This document shows positions 1 through 9,328 of a stretch of 64,000 bases of DNA, one piece after another. The stretch is from Bin80 sp965215475 (GTDB taxonomy: Bacteria; Bacteroidota; Rhodothermia; Rhodothermales; Bin80). Below the pieces are notes generated by a model. That model made no database searches and was not told the origin of the DNA. It saw nothing but the letters and a program-made list of their open reading frames with translations. Numbering within the stretch: the stretch's first letter is position 1; each line of letters starts with the position of its first letter. The stretch is taken from the NCBI GenBank assembly GCA_965215475.1, contig OZ244061.1, positions 248,001 through 312,000 on the forward strand, given 5' to 3'. The translations under genes were made by a program, and so were the position numbers.

Positions 1-1
1 C

Positions 2-2113
2 TCTCTGTCTCTCAATATCATCACATTAGCGGGATTAGTCTTGGTATTTGGGCTACTCATTGATAACAGTGTTGTCGTTGTTGAACAGCTTTTACTACAA
101 CAACAGAAATTTCTTGCACGAGGCATACGGGGCATCCAACTGCACGTCGCACGTACTCAAGCCGCCCTGAAAGCAGTCTGGTTACCACTTCTCGGAGGCA
201 CATTGAGTACCATGGCCGTCATGCTTCCTCTGGTTTACTTGAGTGGAGATTTGCGTGAATTATTTTTGCCTTTTGGGGTCTTAGTAAGCATTACGCTACT
301 CATTTCATTAATCAGTGCCGTCGTTTTTGTGCCGGTAGTGGTCCGTTTTTTACCTCCCAAGGTTGAAAAACCAGAGTGGAAGTGGCTCAGAAGAACCGTT
401 GCGATCCCCTATTCTCTGGTCGCTCGTTTTCCCAAAAGCACGTTGGTGGGATTAATTCTCTTACTTGGAGTTCCTATCTGGAAGCTCCCCGTGCAAATCA
501 ATGAACCCCGATCAGGGTGGTCCAACGAGGTTAAGGAGCGATTTGCCAATATATACAATGTTTCCATAGGAGCCCCCATTATTCAGACGGCCAGAGAATA
601 TATTGATCCCTTGACGGGAGGAGTCCTGCGCCCCTTCTTTCGGAATGCCTCCTTCTATAAACCCTGGAGTTATCCTGAACGGAAAAGTATCCATGTTCGC
701 TTGGGCTTTCCCAAAGGAAATACAATCGAAAGGAGCGATTCCCTCATTGCGAACTTTGAGCAGATGGCGTTAGCCGAAGAAAGTGTCTATCGAACGGATG
801 CACGGATCAGTGAAGATTATGCCTTCTTAAATATTGAGTTCGAAAAAGGCTCTTTGCGTACTCCCGGCCCCTATATTCTCCAAAGAAAATTAGTTGGACG
901 AGCGATTTTGCTTGGAGGCATGTCCGTGTCTGTGGGGGAAATCATTCCCCAAACAGGCTACTACAGTGGCGGTGGTGGTGGGACTAGTGGTGCAAGTGTC
1001 CGTATTTATGGTCCCAACTATGAGGACCTTGATCTGCTTGTTCATCAATTTGAAGATTTTGTCAAACGCAGGAGCCGCCGGGTTCAAGGAGTAGATCTGA
1101 ACGCGATGGGATATTCATGGCTTCGAAGCCAGGCGCGCCAAGTACTTCAATTTGAATGGACTTCCGATGCGACGGCTAGAACCGGGGCAGATGCCCACTG
1201 GATTAATCATCGTATGCGGCCTTATTTCGAAACCACACACCCGCTCTGGCGCGCTGATATTGCAGGAGACTCACGTGTCCCGATTCGCCTGATTGTGAAT
1301 GATGCCTCAAGTCTAGACATTGATCGCATAACACAACGTCCACTTATCGTTGGAGATAGCTCTCTTCTCCGACTTGCAGGAGTCGCAGATTACAAAATCG
1401 TGGAGATGGCCGCCGAGATCGAACGGGAAGATCAACAATACGTGCGTCGAATTAGTGTCGATTTTCGCGGCCCGTTCGAGATGAGAAGAAGATTTATGGA
1501 AAATGCACTCGCCTCTTTTTCTCTTCCCCCCGGATATCGAATTGAAAGCGGGTATGATTACTTCTTTACCGAAGATACCAAGCGTGCATTCGGTTGGGTA
1601 TTTGCAGCAACGATCTTACTGGTATTTTTGGTCACCGCATCGGTATTTGAATCTTGGCGTCTACCGCTGGTGGTTATGCTAAGTGTTCCACTTGCTGCTG
1701 TGGGGGTCTGTTTGGGCTTTATCATTACTCAAGCCAGCTTTGTAGAGGGAGCATTTATCGGAAGTGTGCTCCTGATTGGAATTGCTGTAAATGACAGCAT
1801 TCTATTGACAGATCGCTTTCGGCAACTACAACTCGAACGCCCTTATGGTGTCTCCTCTGTCCTTGCCCGCTTAGCGGTCCGTGAACGATTACGCCCGATG
1901 TGGACCACGACTTTGACCAGTGGGGCTGCAATGTTACCTCTTTTGGTCTTTCCCAATAATGATGATTTCTGGATTGGCCTGGCGGTCACAGTCACGGCAG
2001 GACTTCTGGCATCCACATTACTTTCTCCTTTGGCCTCCGTGGCCATGTTATCTTTTTTCAAACGAAAACCATTCCCTGTAGAGGCAGATGCGGTTACGCC
2101 GGAGCTGGCTTAA
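2..2113 (+). CDS. RND-family efflux transporter permease, 5'-truncated by the window edge
   Basis: This is the inner-membrane pump of an RND (AcrB/MmpL-type) efflux system, which uses proton flow to move compounds out through a periplasmic adaptor and an outer-membrane channel. The frame is open from base 2 and starts in transmembrane helix 4 (LNIITLAGLVLVFGLLIDN), which carries the family's conserved acidic residue. It continues through helices 5-6, the second periplasmic porter domain and helices 7-12, with a second LLIGIAVNDSILLTD motif near the end. A TTG at 41 is not a credible start because the homologous helix begins upstream of it. About the first third of the protein lies outside the window. 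The periplasmic part is shorter and more divergent than in AcrB, so the substrate is unknown. The next gene is convergent and 26 bases away. Confidence 0.9.
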   Translation, partial: SLSLNIITLAGLVLVFGLLIDNSVVVVEQLLLQQQKFLARGIRGIQLHVARTQAALKAVWLPLLGGTLSTMAVMLPLVYLSGDLRELFLPFGVLVSITLLISLISAVVFVPVVVRFLPPKVEKPEWKWLRRTVAIPYSLVARFPKSTLVGLILLLGVPIWKLPVQINEPRSGWSNEVKERFANIYNVSIGAPIIQTAREYIDPLTGGVLRPFFRNASFYKPWSYPERKSIHVRLGFPKGNTIERSDSLIANFEQMALAEESVYRTDARISEDYAFLNIEFEKGSLRTPGPYILQRKLVGRAILLGGMSVSVGEIIPQTGYYSGGGGGTSGASVRIYGPNYEDLDLLVHQFEDFVKRRSRRVQGVDLNAMGYSWLRSQARQVLQFEWTSDATARTGADAHWINHRMRPYFETTHPLWRADIAGDSRVPIRLIVNDASSLDIDRITQRPLIVGDSSLLRLAGVADYKIVEMAAEIEREDQQYVRRISVDFRGPFEMRRRFMENALASFSLPPGYRIESGYDYFFTEDTKRAFGWVFAATILLVFLVTASVFESWRLPLVVMLSVPLAAVGVCLGFIITQASFVEGAFIGSVLLIGIAVNDSILLTDRFRQLQLERPYGVSSVLARLAVRERLRPMWTTTLTSGAAMLPLLVFPNNDDFWIGLAVTVTAGLLASTLLSPLASVAMLSFFKRKPFPVEADAVTPELA

Positions 2114-2139
2114 CGCTTAGGAGGGTTTTGTAGTTTAGG

Positions 2140-3144
2140 CTACAAACCACCAAATGATGCCGTCATTGCCTCGACCTCTGCAAGAGTAGGCATAAAATTG
2201 GCGCAGCCATGCCGAGTCACAACGATTGCACCACAAGCATTCGCGAGACGAACGGCACGAACCAGTGGCCATTCTTTGACCAGTCCGTAGATAAATCCTG
2301 CGGCAAACGCATCGCCAGCTCCAAGAATATTTTGTACCTCAACGGGAAAACCAGGGACTTCAACCGGATCCTCTCCCCTCTCATGAATTCTGGCTCCTTC
2401 TTTTCCAAGCTTTTCGATTACCAGTCGGGGGCCAAGATCCAACAGGGTCGAGATCGCATGGTCTACACTCCCTTCGACACGGGCATCTGACATTTGTTGA
2501 TCCGTCAGTTGAACCTGGTTAAGCTTTTCTAGCACGGCTGCATTAATTTCGTCCTGCGTCCCAATTACGATCTCTACACTACAGAGAATCGTTCGAATGG
2601 AAACCCCAAAGGCTCGAGCATCGTGCCATTGATCTGGACGAAAATCAAGATCCAAAATTACGGTTACACCAGACTCCGCGGCTCGTTCTGCCGCATACAA
2701 GGTTGCACTTCGACTGGGTTCTTGTGCAAGATTGGTTCCTGCAAACTCGAAAATGCGAGTCTTCGAGATCGGCACCGCTTGAACATCATCAATGCTGAGC
2801 GCATTGTCTGCGCAGTTCTCTCTGTAATAAACGAGTGGAAAACGATCGGGCGGCTCAATACCCAAGAGAACCGCACTGCTACGGCGGTTGGGCTTTCGCG
2901 GAATATACGTTGTATCTACTCGCTCGCCTTTGAGAAACCCCAGTATAAAATCTCCAACCGGATCTTCACCAACGGCAGTAAGCAGTGCCACGTTCAAACC
3001 CAGTCGACATGAGCCTACACTAATGTTTGTTGGTGACCCTCCGACATAGGCTGCGAAGCTGGATATTTGTGGGAATGGCACGCCAATATCTTTTGAATAC
3101 AGATCAATCGAAGATCGCCCCATTGCAATCAAATCATACAGCAT
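2140..3144 (-). CDS. iolC: PfkB-family sugar kinase, IolC-like (5-dehydro-2-deoxygluconokinase)
   Basis: This ribokinase/PfkB-fold kinase has 334 residues, the usual length for IolC. The N-terminus contains MGRSSIDLYSKDIG followed by FAAYVGGSPTNIS, the substrate-binding pattern of IolC proteins. The C-terminal PfkB signature GAGDAFAAGF at about residues 275-284 holds the catalytic aspartate. In the known pathway IolC phosphorylates 5-dehydro-2-deoxy-D-gluconate during myo-inositol breakdown in the cytosol. No other iol genes are visible in the window, so the pathway assignment rests on similarity alone and another ketosugar substrate is possible. It is transcribed convergently to the RND gene. 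A short A-rich stretch separates it from the DAHP synthase gene upstream. Confidence 0.82.
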   Translation of the reverse strand: MLYDLIAMGRSSIDLYSKDIGVPFPQISSFAAYVGGSPTNISVGSCRLGLNVALLTAVGEDPVGDFILGFLKGERVDTTYIPRKPNRRSSAVLLGIEPPDRFPLVYYRENCADNALSIDDVQAVPISKTRIFEFAGTNLAQEPSRSATLYAAERAAESGVTVILDLDFRPDQWHDARAFGVSIRTILCSVEIVIGTQDEINAAVLEKLNQVQLTDQQMSDARVEGSVDHAISTLLDLGPRLVIEKLGKEGARIHERGEDPVEVPGFPVEVQNILGAGDAFAAGFIYGLVKEWPLVRAVRLANACGAIVVTRHGCANFMPTLAEVEAMTASFGGL

Positions 3145-3216
3145 CCAAATACTTTATCGATCGAATTGACTGACTGAAAAAAAAAAAACGTCACCGGGGT
3201 CACAAAGAAGCTGATT

Positions 3217-4608
3217 CTACCAATGATTTAAGGGTGTATTTTTGAGGCTTTGGCCCGGTTCCATACTTTGATACTTTTCTGAGATGCGTAGGGCCATCTC
3301 CAATGATTGACTTACATTCAACCGGGGGTCCACAGTCGAGTGATAGCGTTGATTCAGATCCTCTTCTTCTACACCGCTTACCCCCCCTACACATTCTGTA
3401 ACATCTTCCCCTGTTAATTCAAAATGAACCCCTCCTAGAATGGTTTTTATACGGGCATGCATATCAATCACTACTTCCAGTTCAGCCAAGATATTTTCAA
3501 ACTTACGTGTCTTTATTCCACTTGGAGCCGTTTCTGTATTGCCATGCATTGGATCACAGCACCACAAGATATTCAACCCTACATCCTTTACTGCTTGAAT
3601 CAAACGTGGCAACGTATCTCCAACTTTCTCCGCTCCCATCCGTGTGATGACCGTTAGTCTCCCTGGATCATTTAGAGGATTTAAAAATCGTATCAGAGGA
3701 ATCAAATCACTGGGTGCCATATCATGACCAATCTTGATCCCAATTGGATTTCGTATTCCTCTCATATACTCTACATGAGCACTATCCTCAAAGAGCGTTC
3801 GTTTCCCAATCCAAGGGAGATGTGTGGACAAATTATAGATTTTATTTGCACGAACAACTTCTCGAGTGAACGCTTCTTCATAAGGGAGGTGGAGAGCTTC
3901 ATGGCTTGTATAGAAGGTTACCCGACCCAGGCCACCGATCGGGTGATCGGATACCGTTTTTGCAAAATCCAATGCTCTGTGAATCTTACTAATAATGGTT
4001 TGATAGCTCTGGATGTAAGGAGCTTCCTGAACAAAGCTCAGATTCCAGTTATCTGCATTATGAAGATCCGCAAACCCTGCGTCTGCCAATGCCCGTACGA
4101 GATTGAGTTGAACCGCGGAACAGTAGTATGCCTGTATGAGTCGCTGCGGGTCCGGGATTCGTGCCTCCTCTGTAAATGCAGGGGCATTGATATTATCTCC
4201 TCGGTACGAAGGCAATGAAACTCCATTGCGAGTTTCATGTGAATCACTCCTGGGTTTTGCATATTGACCGGCAAAACGTCCAACCCGGAGAACCGGCATC
4301 CGCAATCCATAGATCAAGATGACACTCATCTGAAGCATGATCTTGAGTCTATTTTTGATCAATTCCACAGTGCAATCCTCAAATCGCTCTGCGCAGTCTC
4401 CACCCTGAAGAAGAAATCGACGCCCAACAGCAGCCTCTGCAAGTTGGGTACGTAAGGCTTCGATCTCCCAGGAGGTTACCAGTGGAGGCTGTTGCCTTAG
4501 CTGAGCGAGAACACCTGCAAGTTGCTCCTCATCGATATAATCAACTTGTTGAAGGGCTTTCTTTTTCCGCCATGACGTGGGGGACCAGTATGAAAGCGAG
4601 TGTTCCAT
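3217..4608 (-). CDS. Class II 3-deoxy-D-arabino-heptulosonate 7-phosphate (DAHP) synthase
   Basis: This cytosolic enzyme condenses phosphoenolpyruvate and erythrose 4-phosphate in the first step of the shikimate pathway to aromatic amino acids. The 463-residue length and the motifs fit the plant/actinobacterial class II family, not the AroF/G/H class I family. Visible motifs are LLQGGDCAERF near residue 66 (metal-binding cysteine), RFAGQYAKPRS near residue 113, WCCDPMHGNT, and GGVHFELTGEDVTECVGG near the C-terminus. The ATG at 4608 starts directly on conserved-type sequence (WSPTSWRKKKALQQ). The gene is alone between the kinase and the hibernation factor, all on the minus strand. The coding strand contains a run of seven Gs (plus-strand C7 near 3380), which is in frame here. 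Confidence 0.93.
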   Translation of the reverse strand: MEHSLSYWSPTSWRKKKALQQVDYIDEEQLAGVLAQLRQQPPLVTSWEIEALRTQLAEAAVGRRFLLQGGDCAERFEDCTVELIKNRLKIMLQMSVILIYGLRMPVLRVGRFAGQYAKPRSDSHETRNGVSLPSYRGDNINAPAFTEEARIPDPQRLIQAYYCSAVQLNLVRALADAGFADLHNADNWNLSFVQEAPYIQSYQTIISKIHRALDFAKTVSDHPIGGLGRVTFYTSHEALHLPYEEAFTREVVRANKIYNLSTHLPWIGKRTLFEDSAHVEYMRGIRNPIGIKIGHDMAPSDLIPLIRFLNPLNDPGRLTVITRMGAEKVGDTLPRLIQAVKDVGLNILWCCDPMHGNTETAPSGIKTRKFENILAELEVVIDMHARIKTILGGVHFELTGEDVTECVGGVSGVEEEDLNQRYHSTVDPRLNVSQSLEMALRISEKYQSMEPGQSLKNTPLNHW

Positions 4609-4704
4609 CGTTTTTAGATGTTACTCCTCAATAAATGAATCGAAATCTTCCGTACTGAACGGACGGTTTTGGGATAAAGCATCAATCAATCATACGATTT
4701 TAAA

Positions 4705-5070
4705 CTAGATCGTACGTGCTGTACGGTGACGATCACGCATTCGCTCACGTTGTTCACGAATCTGGCGTTCAATCGCTTCAAGAGCTTCACTCACTGCAAA
4801 TCGAATCGAGGATTGTGTTCGAGATGCCGCAATATTCGCCGGTTTACAGTATACCACTAACCGGGCCTTATATTCCGCGTGATTATTGGCTCCACTAACA
4901 CATTCTAAAGCAACGGAAGCTCCCGCGATGTCACGGTGACCACGTGCCAATTTGTGGATGCGTTTTTCAATTGCATTTTTGTCCCGCTGACTAAGATGTG
5001 CTCCCTCAGTATAATACTCAATCGCGAATTCAGGGGATTCGGCGTGTTGGCGAATTGTATCAGATGTCAT
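4705..5070 (-). CDS. Ribosome hibernation-promoting factor / RaiA-type protein
   Basis: The product is a small basic protein of 121 residues resembling the HPF/RaiA (sigma-54 modulation) fold that binds the decoding region of the 30S subunit and inactivates ribosomes in stationary phase. The pattern is a strand, then a helix with LSQRDKNAIEKRIHKLARGH, two strands (ASVALECVSG and YKARLVVYC), and a second helix (VSEALEAIERQIREQRERMR). The open frame extends to 5124, but an upstream start would overlap the M32 gene. ATG 5070 leaves 28 bases between the genes, so I chose it. No long-HPF C-terminal dimerisation domain is present, so it belongs to the short class. It probably shares a transcript with the carboxypeptidase gene upstream. 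Confidence 0.7.
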   Translation of the reverse strand: MTSDTIRQHAESPEFAIEYYTEGAHLSQRDKNAIEKRIHKLARGHRDIAGASVALECVSGANNHAEYKARLVVYCKPANIAASRTQSSIRFAVSEALEAIERQIREQRERMRDRHRTARTI

Positions 5071-5098
5071 AGTAATTATTGATGAGTGAAGGTAAAAC

Positions 5099-6604
5099 CT
5101 ATGGCAGATCTCCATAAATTGCACTATACTTCTCCCGTATATGCATCAGCCAAGGTTCCGCATTGATCGTTCCATTTGTGAGCCATTCGATAATCTCCGT
5201 GGCCGACAACTTGCGTCCCCAATGATACACATTCATTTGTAACCATTCACGAAGAGGAGTAAACTCCCCTCGTGCAATCTGATCATCAAGATCTCGTAAC
5301 GCAGATTTTGCTTCTGCATATATTTGAGCTGACATGAGGTTCCCCAGTGCATACGTAGGAAAATATCCGATTGCTCCCATAGCCCAATGTATATCCTGAA
5401 GGACTCCTTCAGAATCACTTTCTGGCTGGACCCCCAGGTATCCTTCCATTCGATCAAACCAGAGATCCGGCAATTCCCGTACGGGAAATTTTTCTTCCAA
5501 AAGCATCATTTCTAGTTCGAAACGAAGCATAATATGTAAATTGTAGGTTACTTCATCTGCTTCTACACGGATTGGAGAGGGATGCACTCGGTTAATCGCC
5601 TTATAGAACTCTTCCTTTGTGATTGCTCCTAACTGCGATTTAAATCGCTGTTGTATATCGCGATAGTAACAGGTCCAAAACGCCTTACTTCTGCCGACCT
5701 GGTTCTCCCAGAGACGAGATTGGGATTCATGTATCCCAAGTGATGTCCCTTGCGCAAGAAACGTACCTTCAAGTTTTGGATCAATCCCCTGTTCATACAT
5801 GCCATGCCCTGCTTCATGTAAAGAGCCAAATAGGCCTGAGACCAAGTTACGATCGTGAATGCGTGTTGTGATGCGCACATCATGTACAGAGAATGAAGTG
5901 CTAAATGGATGCATAGATAGATCCTGTCGCCCTCGCTGAAAATCAAAACCAATATCACGAAGTATTTCCATCCCAAAGTCCCACTGGATATCTGAATCAT
6001 AAGAAAAATTCAGGAATGTATTATCAGGCTGTGGAGCTTCTGAGATTGCCTGCACAATCGGCACCAGTGACGTACGTAAATCCTCGAAAACATATTTTAT
6101 CTGAGCGGACGTAGCATCCGGCTCGTATTCATCTAATAGTGCATCATAGGGGTGATCCGAGTAGCCAATTGCATCCGCCTTTTGAATACAGAGTCCAACG
6201 ATTCTATCTAGGTCATCAGCAAATTTGTCGAAGTCATTTTCACCGAACGCATATGCCCATGAGGCTTTGGCTTTCGATGTAACTTGGGCAATTTCACCTA
6301 CTAGATCGGGAGATAATTTACATGCACGGGAAAAATCACGCTTCGTGACACGTACGAGACTTGCTTGAAACTCCATTGGATCGTCCTCTACCCCATCCAA
6401 ACGATCTAATAACTCGCCCGTACGATCGCGAATAAAAATTTCGTGTGATGTTGAATAGAGTGTTGCAACTTGCTGAGATCGCGCCTTTGCTGCATCGGTT
6501 GGCATGTACGTCTCTTGATCCCATTCCAGCAATGATGCAGCGGATCGAAGATCACATACCGTACGGACAATTTTAAGTAACTCTTCAAAATCAGATTCAC
6601 GCAT
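5099..6604 (-). CDS. M32 family metallocarboxypeptidase (carboxypeptidase Taq type)
   Basis: This cytosolic zinc carboxypeptidase removes C-terminal amino acids from peptides. From ATG 6604 it is 501 residues, the family's normal length. The open frame runs to 6691, but the extra 29 residues have no family character. The HExxH zinc site is seen as GSLHEAGHGMYEQG around residue 262, with the downstream HESQSRLWENQVGRS holding the third ligand region. The N-terminal AASLLEWDQETYMP is also diagnostic of M32. The gene reads away from the neighbouring ISL3 element, whose left end begins 135 bases upstream of the start; any promoter must fit in that gap or lie within the IS. Confidence 0.93.
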   Translation of the reverse strand: MRESDFEELLKIVRTVCDLRSAASLLEWDQETYMPTDAAKARSQQVATLYSTSHEIFIRDRTGELLDRLDGVEDDPMEFQASLVRVTKRDFSRACKLSPDLVGEIAQVTSKAKASWAYAFGENDFDKFADDLDRIVGLCIQKADAIGYSDHPYDALLDEYEPDATSAQIKYVFEDLRTSLVPIVQAISEAPQPDNTFLNFSYDSDIQWDFGMEILRDIGFDFQRGRQDLSMHPFSTSFSVHDVRITTRIHDRNLVSGLFGSLHEAGHGMYEQGIDPKLEGTFLAQGTSLGIHESQSRLWENQVGRSKAFWTCYYRDIQQRFKSQLGAITKEEFYKAINRVHPSPIRVEADEVTYNLHIMLRFELEMMLLEEKFPVRELPDLWFDRMEGYLGVQPESDSEGVLQDIHWAMGAIGYFPTYALGNLMSAQIYAEAKSALRDLDDQIARGEFTPLREWLQMNVYHWGRKLSATEIIEWLTNGTINAEPWLMHIREKYSAIYGDLP

Positions 6605-6739
6605 CAAATACACAAAATAAATAAACGGACGCTGCAGAATTGCCCAAATATATAAAATTCTCTTGGATGCCGTTAAAGATTTTGATCGCACTACAAGTAG
6701 CTATGCCCCCAGATGAGCCAGTGCGTATGTATTATTCGT

Positions 6740-8086
6740 GGGTCTTCGCCCTTTATTGTGAATTAAGCCATAAATTTAGGACTTTCGAATTTTATTGTTC
6801 ACCTGAATTTAAAGAATCACATGCAAAACACCTCCTCTGTTGAGAAAAGCCTAGGTCTCCAGGCACCCTGGGAGATTTTAGAAGACACCTACGATGATCA
6901 AGCCCAACGAAGGACGGTAACGTTGACCTGTACCGATCCGTCTTCGTTGACCTGTCCGAAGTGTGGCAAGGTAGGTCACTTTTATGATCTGCGTACGGAG
7001 CGACAATGGCGCCACCTGGATACGTGTAAATATCAAACGATTCTGGTTGCACGGGTTCCCCGGATTCAATGTTCGGAGCATGGAGTGAAGACGGTACGAG
7101 TTCCCTGGGCGGACGCAAGTTCCCGCTACACCCATGACTTTGAGGAGTACGTGATCGGATGGGCCAAGGAGGCAAGTCTTTTGGCGATTTCCCGCCAGTT
7201 GGGAATCGGATGGAAGGGCATTGCCGGGATCCAACGGCGTGCGGTGGAGCGGGGGAAGGCTCGAAGAAAGGAGGAGGTGGTTGCCAACATTTGTGTGGAT
7301 GAGGTCGCGTACCGAAGGGGGCACAAGTACCTGACGGTTGTATCCAATGCAGATACGGGGAAGGTGCTGTATGTGGGACTTGGACGGGAAAAGGGCACTC
7401 TGATGGGTTGGTATCAGCAATTATCGCCGGCTCAGTTGCAGGGAATTCGGAGTGTAAGTATGGATATGTGGCCGGCGTATATTCATGCAACCCATGCCTG
7501 CCTTCCCCATGCTGACGAGAAGATCTGTTTTGACCGGTTCCATGTCTCCAAGCACCTGGGAGATGGGGTCGATAAGGTGCGGCGACAGGAGCACAAAGAA
7601 CTCCGCAAGAGTGGGAATGAGATGCTGACGGGAAGTAAATACATGTGGCTCAAAAGTCCTCCCAACATGTCCATGAAGCAGAAGAAGGCATTCCATGCGC
7701 TCCGCACCAGTACCCTACGAACGGCCCGAGCCTGGGCGATCAAGGAAACGGCTCGAAATCTATGGCATTATAAAACCCGGGGTTGGGCACGCAAGTACTG
7801 GATGAAATGGTTGAGCTGGGCCATGCGCTGCCGACTTGAACCGATGAAAAAAGCAGCCAAACTGATACAAAATCACTTATATGGAATCCTCAATGCGATC
7901 GTTCTGAAGGTGAGTAATGGCCCTGCCGAAAGCATCAACAGCCGGATCAAAACCATCAAGGTTCGTGCACGTGGATTCCGGAACAAAGACCGATTCATAG
8001 ACGCAATTTACTTTCATTTGGGCGGACTAGATTTGAGCCCCAGAATCTGAAAAAAATGAATTCCTCACAGAAAAAGCTGAAGAGCC
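6740..8086 (+). mobile_element. Intact ISL3-family insertion sequence, 1347 bp, with 8-bp target duplication
   Basis: I defined the ends by comparing the three ISL3 copies in the window. The left end starts GGGTCTTCGCCCTTTATTG at 6740. The right end, read inward on the other strand, starts GGCTCTTCAGCTTTTTC at 8086. These are imperfect terminal inverted repeats of the ISL3 type. The element is flanked by an identical 8-bp direct repeat, TTATTCGT, at 6732-6739 and 8087-8094, which is the normal ISL3 target duplication size. It carries one intact transposase gene. The exact duplication means a simple, probably recent insertion. The other two copies (12387-13390 and 40518-41792) are decayed. Confidence 0.92.
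6821..8050 (+). CDS. ISL3-family transposase, intact
   Basis: This is a DDE transposase of 409 residues. The N-terminal zinc-binding domain shows CPKCGKVGHFYDLRTERQW and a further RIQCSEHGVKTVRVPW (zf-ISL3 pattern). A helix-turn-helix region follows (LLAISRQLGIGWKGIAGIQ), then the catalytic core with ICVDEVAYRRGHKYLTVV, SVSMDMWPAYIHAT and ISNGPAES-like C-terminal sequence (VSNGPAESINSRIKTIK), which supply the acidic triad. The gene fills the element between the two terminal repeats. It is the only one of the three ISL3 copies here with an uninterrupted frame, so it is the probable source of activity for all of them. Confidence 0.95.
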   Translation: MQNTSSVEKSLGLQAPWEILEDTYDDQAQRRTVTLTCTDPSSLTCPKCGKVGHFYDLRTERQWRHLDTCKYQTILVARVPRIQCSEHGVKTVRVPWADASSRYTHDFEEYVIGWAKEASLLAISRQLGIGWKGIAGIQRRAVERGKARRKEEVVANICVDEVAYRRGHKYLTVVSNADTGKVLYVGLGREKGTLMGWYQQLSPAQLQGIRSVSMDMWPAYIHATHACLPHADEKICFDRFHVSKHLGDGVDKVRRQEHKELRKSGNEMLTGSKYMWLKSPPNMSMKQKKAFHALRTSTLRTARAWAIKETARNLWHYKTRGWARKYWMKWLSWAMRCRLEPMKKAAKLIQNHLYGILNAIVLKVSNGPAESINSRIKTIKVRARGFRNKDRFIDAIYFHLGGLDLSPRI

Positions 8087-8094
8087 TTATTCGT

Positions 8095-9060
8095 TAGTAA
8101 TAAGCCCTTGTATTGTGAGCGGACGATTATCAACAACGTGAATCTGATCACTGAAGACATTTTGTCAGCCCCCAATCGGGTGATCGTAGATCACGGGCTT
8201 GAGGATGTATTCGGGGTTGCGCTTGATGCTCCTTTGGAGGCGCAGAGGGAGACGTATGTAGTGAAAATTCATGTTGGGTCCCTATGATGTATGGTTGTTG
8301 CATGATTTGATCATTCTGGCTATGCAACTTGCTTCTAAGACATGGGGCGTCTTCAATTTGGGGGTGCATGACATCGTAGATTGGCGGCAATTGAAGCATG
8401 TAATCATTTCGCTTGAAAATGACTTCATAGAGATTAACACCTCTAAGAATCGAGAGAAGAATGGTCTTAAAATTCTTTTTGATCTGTTACTATTGGATTT
8501 AGATGTGTGTCTTGGCCTTATAAAGTTCAAAGAACTTGATCCAACCTCAAATAAGACTCCGTCATTAGAGACGATGATTGGCAGTTCAATCTGTTGGTAG
8601 ATTTGGTGCATCGTTGTGTGATAGAGGGGGAAAATTATTCTGCGGAGAAATTATTGTCGTTTCATGCCAAGCATACGCACTGGATATGCAAGGGGAAGTC
8701 CATGTCCAATCAGATGGAATTGGGATTTCTGTAGGGGGCATCCAATGTTAACGTGGTTTAATTCTGGGGTGGGATATCATGTGGACTGAATCAGATGTGG
8801 ATATGACCGTTGAAATCATCACCATCAAGTACGTGGCTCGGTTTTCGAATCTTGGATCCATGAGTTTTGATCGTCGCAGAATTTTCGTATAGATACGATG
8901 CGCCGAACTAGGCATAAAACAGGACGCATGGCCGCGCCCAATCAAATCGTTAATCTTAGTAGGGTGTGGATCAGGGAGATCAAAAACGGAAAAGATGGAG
9001 TTTCGTATCTTGGGCGCAAGCAAAAATGTCAAACTTGAGCTTAGAAGGGTTTCGAATCAC
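8095..9060 (+). pseudogene. Decayed ISNCY-type transposase remnant
   Basis: No frame is open throughout, but the three forward frames together spell pieces of a transposase resembling the better-preserved copy at 26391-27836. In order: a VNLITEDILSAP piece, RETYVVKIHVG, DVWLLHDLIILAMQLAS (compare VRFPTDLRLLQDATRC in the other copy), then SFHAKHTHWICKGKSMSN (compare YSIFKPFPRWIVKGN), and SNLGSMSFDRR (compare DLGISMTCSFDRGFYS). The order and spacing agree with one degenerate gene. The ISL3 element inserted at its left edge. A 109-codon open frame at 8271-8600 is part of this remnant and not a separate gene. Family assignment (ISNCY, IS1202-like group) is from remembered motifs and is moderately sure. 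Confidence 0.6.
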
Positions 9061-9202
9061 GATTGATCATCCTGAGAACGTCTTCCAGTATATGATAAAA
9101 GAGAAATTCTCTGGTAACAAGGGGAATTTCTCTACTTGATCGGTTGCACTTATTCTACAGTTCAGAAACCAGTATCCTTGCTGTGCGTGAAATCGGTCCT
9201 GT

Positions 9203-9274
9203 GCCAACGTAGCTCAGTGGTAGAGCAGCTCACTCGTAATGAGCAGGTCGCCGGTTCAAGTCCGGCCGTTGGCT
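9203..9274 (+). tRNA. tRNA-Thr (anticodon CGT)
   Basis: A complete cloverleaf can be folded by eye. The acceptor stem pairs GCCAACG (9203-9209) with CGTTGGC (9267-9273). The D-arm is GCTCAGTGGTAGAGC. The anticodon stem GCTCA/TGAGC encloses loop CTCGTAA with anticodon CGT. The T-arm is GCCGG-TTCAAGT-CCGGC. The discriminator is T and CCA is not encoded. It decodes ACG. It stands alone between an IS remnant and the hydroxyproline operon, and is followed at once by a strong hairpin. Confidence 0.96.
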
Positions 9275-9281
9275 CTAAGAA

Positions 9282-9328
9282 AACGCCCTAAATGATGCCA
9301 ATAAGGCTAATTTTAGGGCGTTATTGTT
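9282..9328 (+). terminator. Hairpin terminator after tRNA-Thr
   Basis: The arms AACGCCCTAAA (9282-9292) and TTTAGGGCGTT (9312-9322) pair perfectly around a 19-base loop, and a T-rich stretch (ATTGTTTG) follows. The position, 8 bases after the tRNA, fits a transcription terminator for the tRNA. Confidence 0.75.

Noticed and set aside
3177..3190. A-rich homopolymer between the kinase and DAHP synthase genes as a contingency locus
   Set aside because: It is intergenic, A/T runs are common in this base composition, and nothing links it to a promoter spacing change.
6878..7743. Several long minus-strand open frames opposite the ISL3 transposase
   Set aside because: They are antisense shadows of a complete transposase gene; their translations are Pro/Ser/Arg-rich with no domain, and the same shadows recur at the two decayed copies.
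8748..9032. 94-codon minus-strand frame
   Set aside because: It lies opposite the decayed ISNCY-type transposase and shows no domain; the plus-strand reading explains the sequence better.
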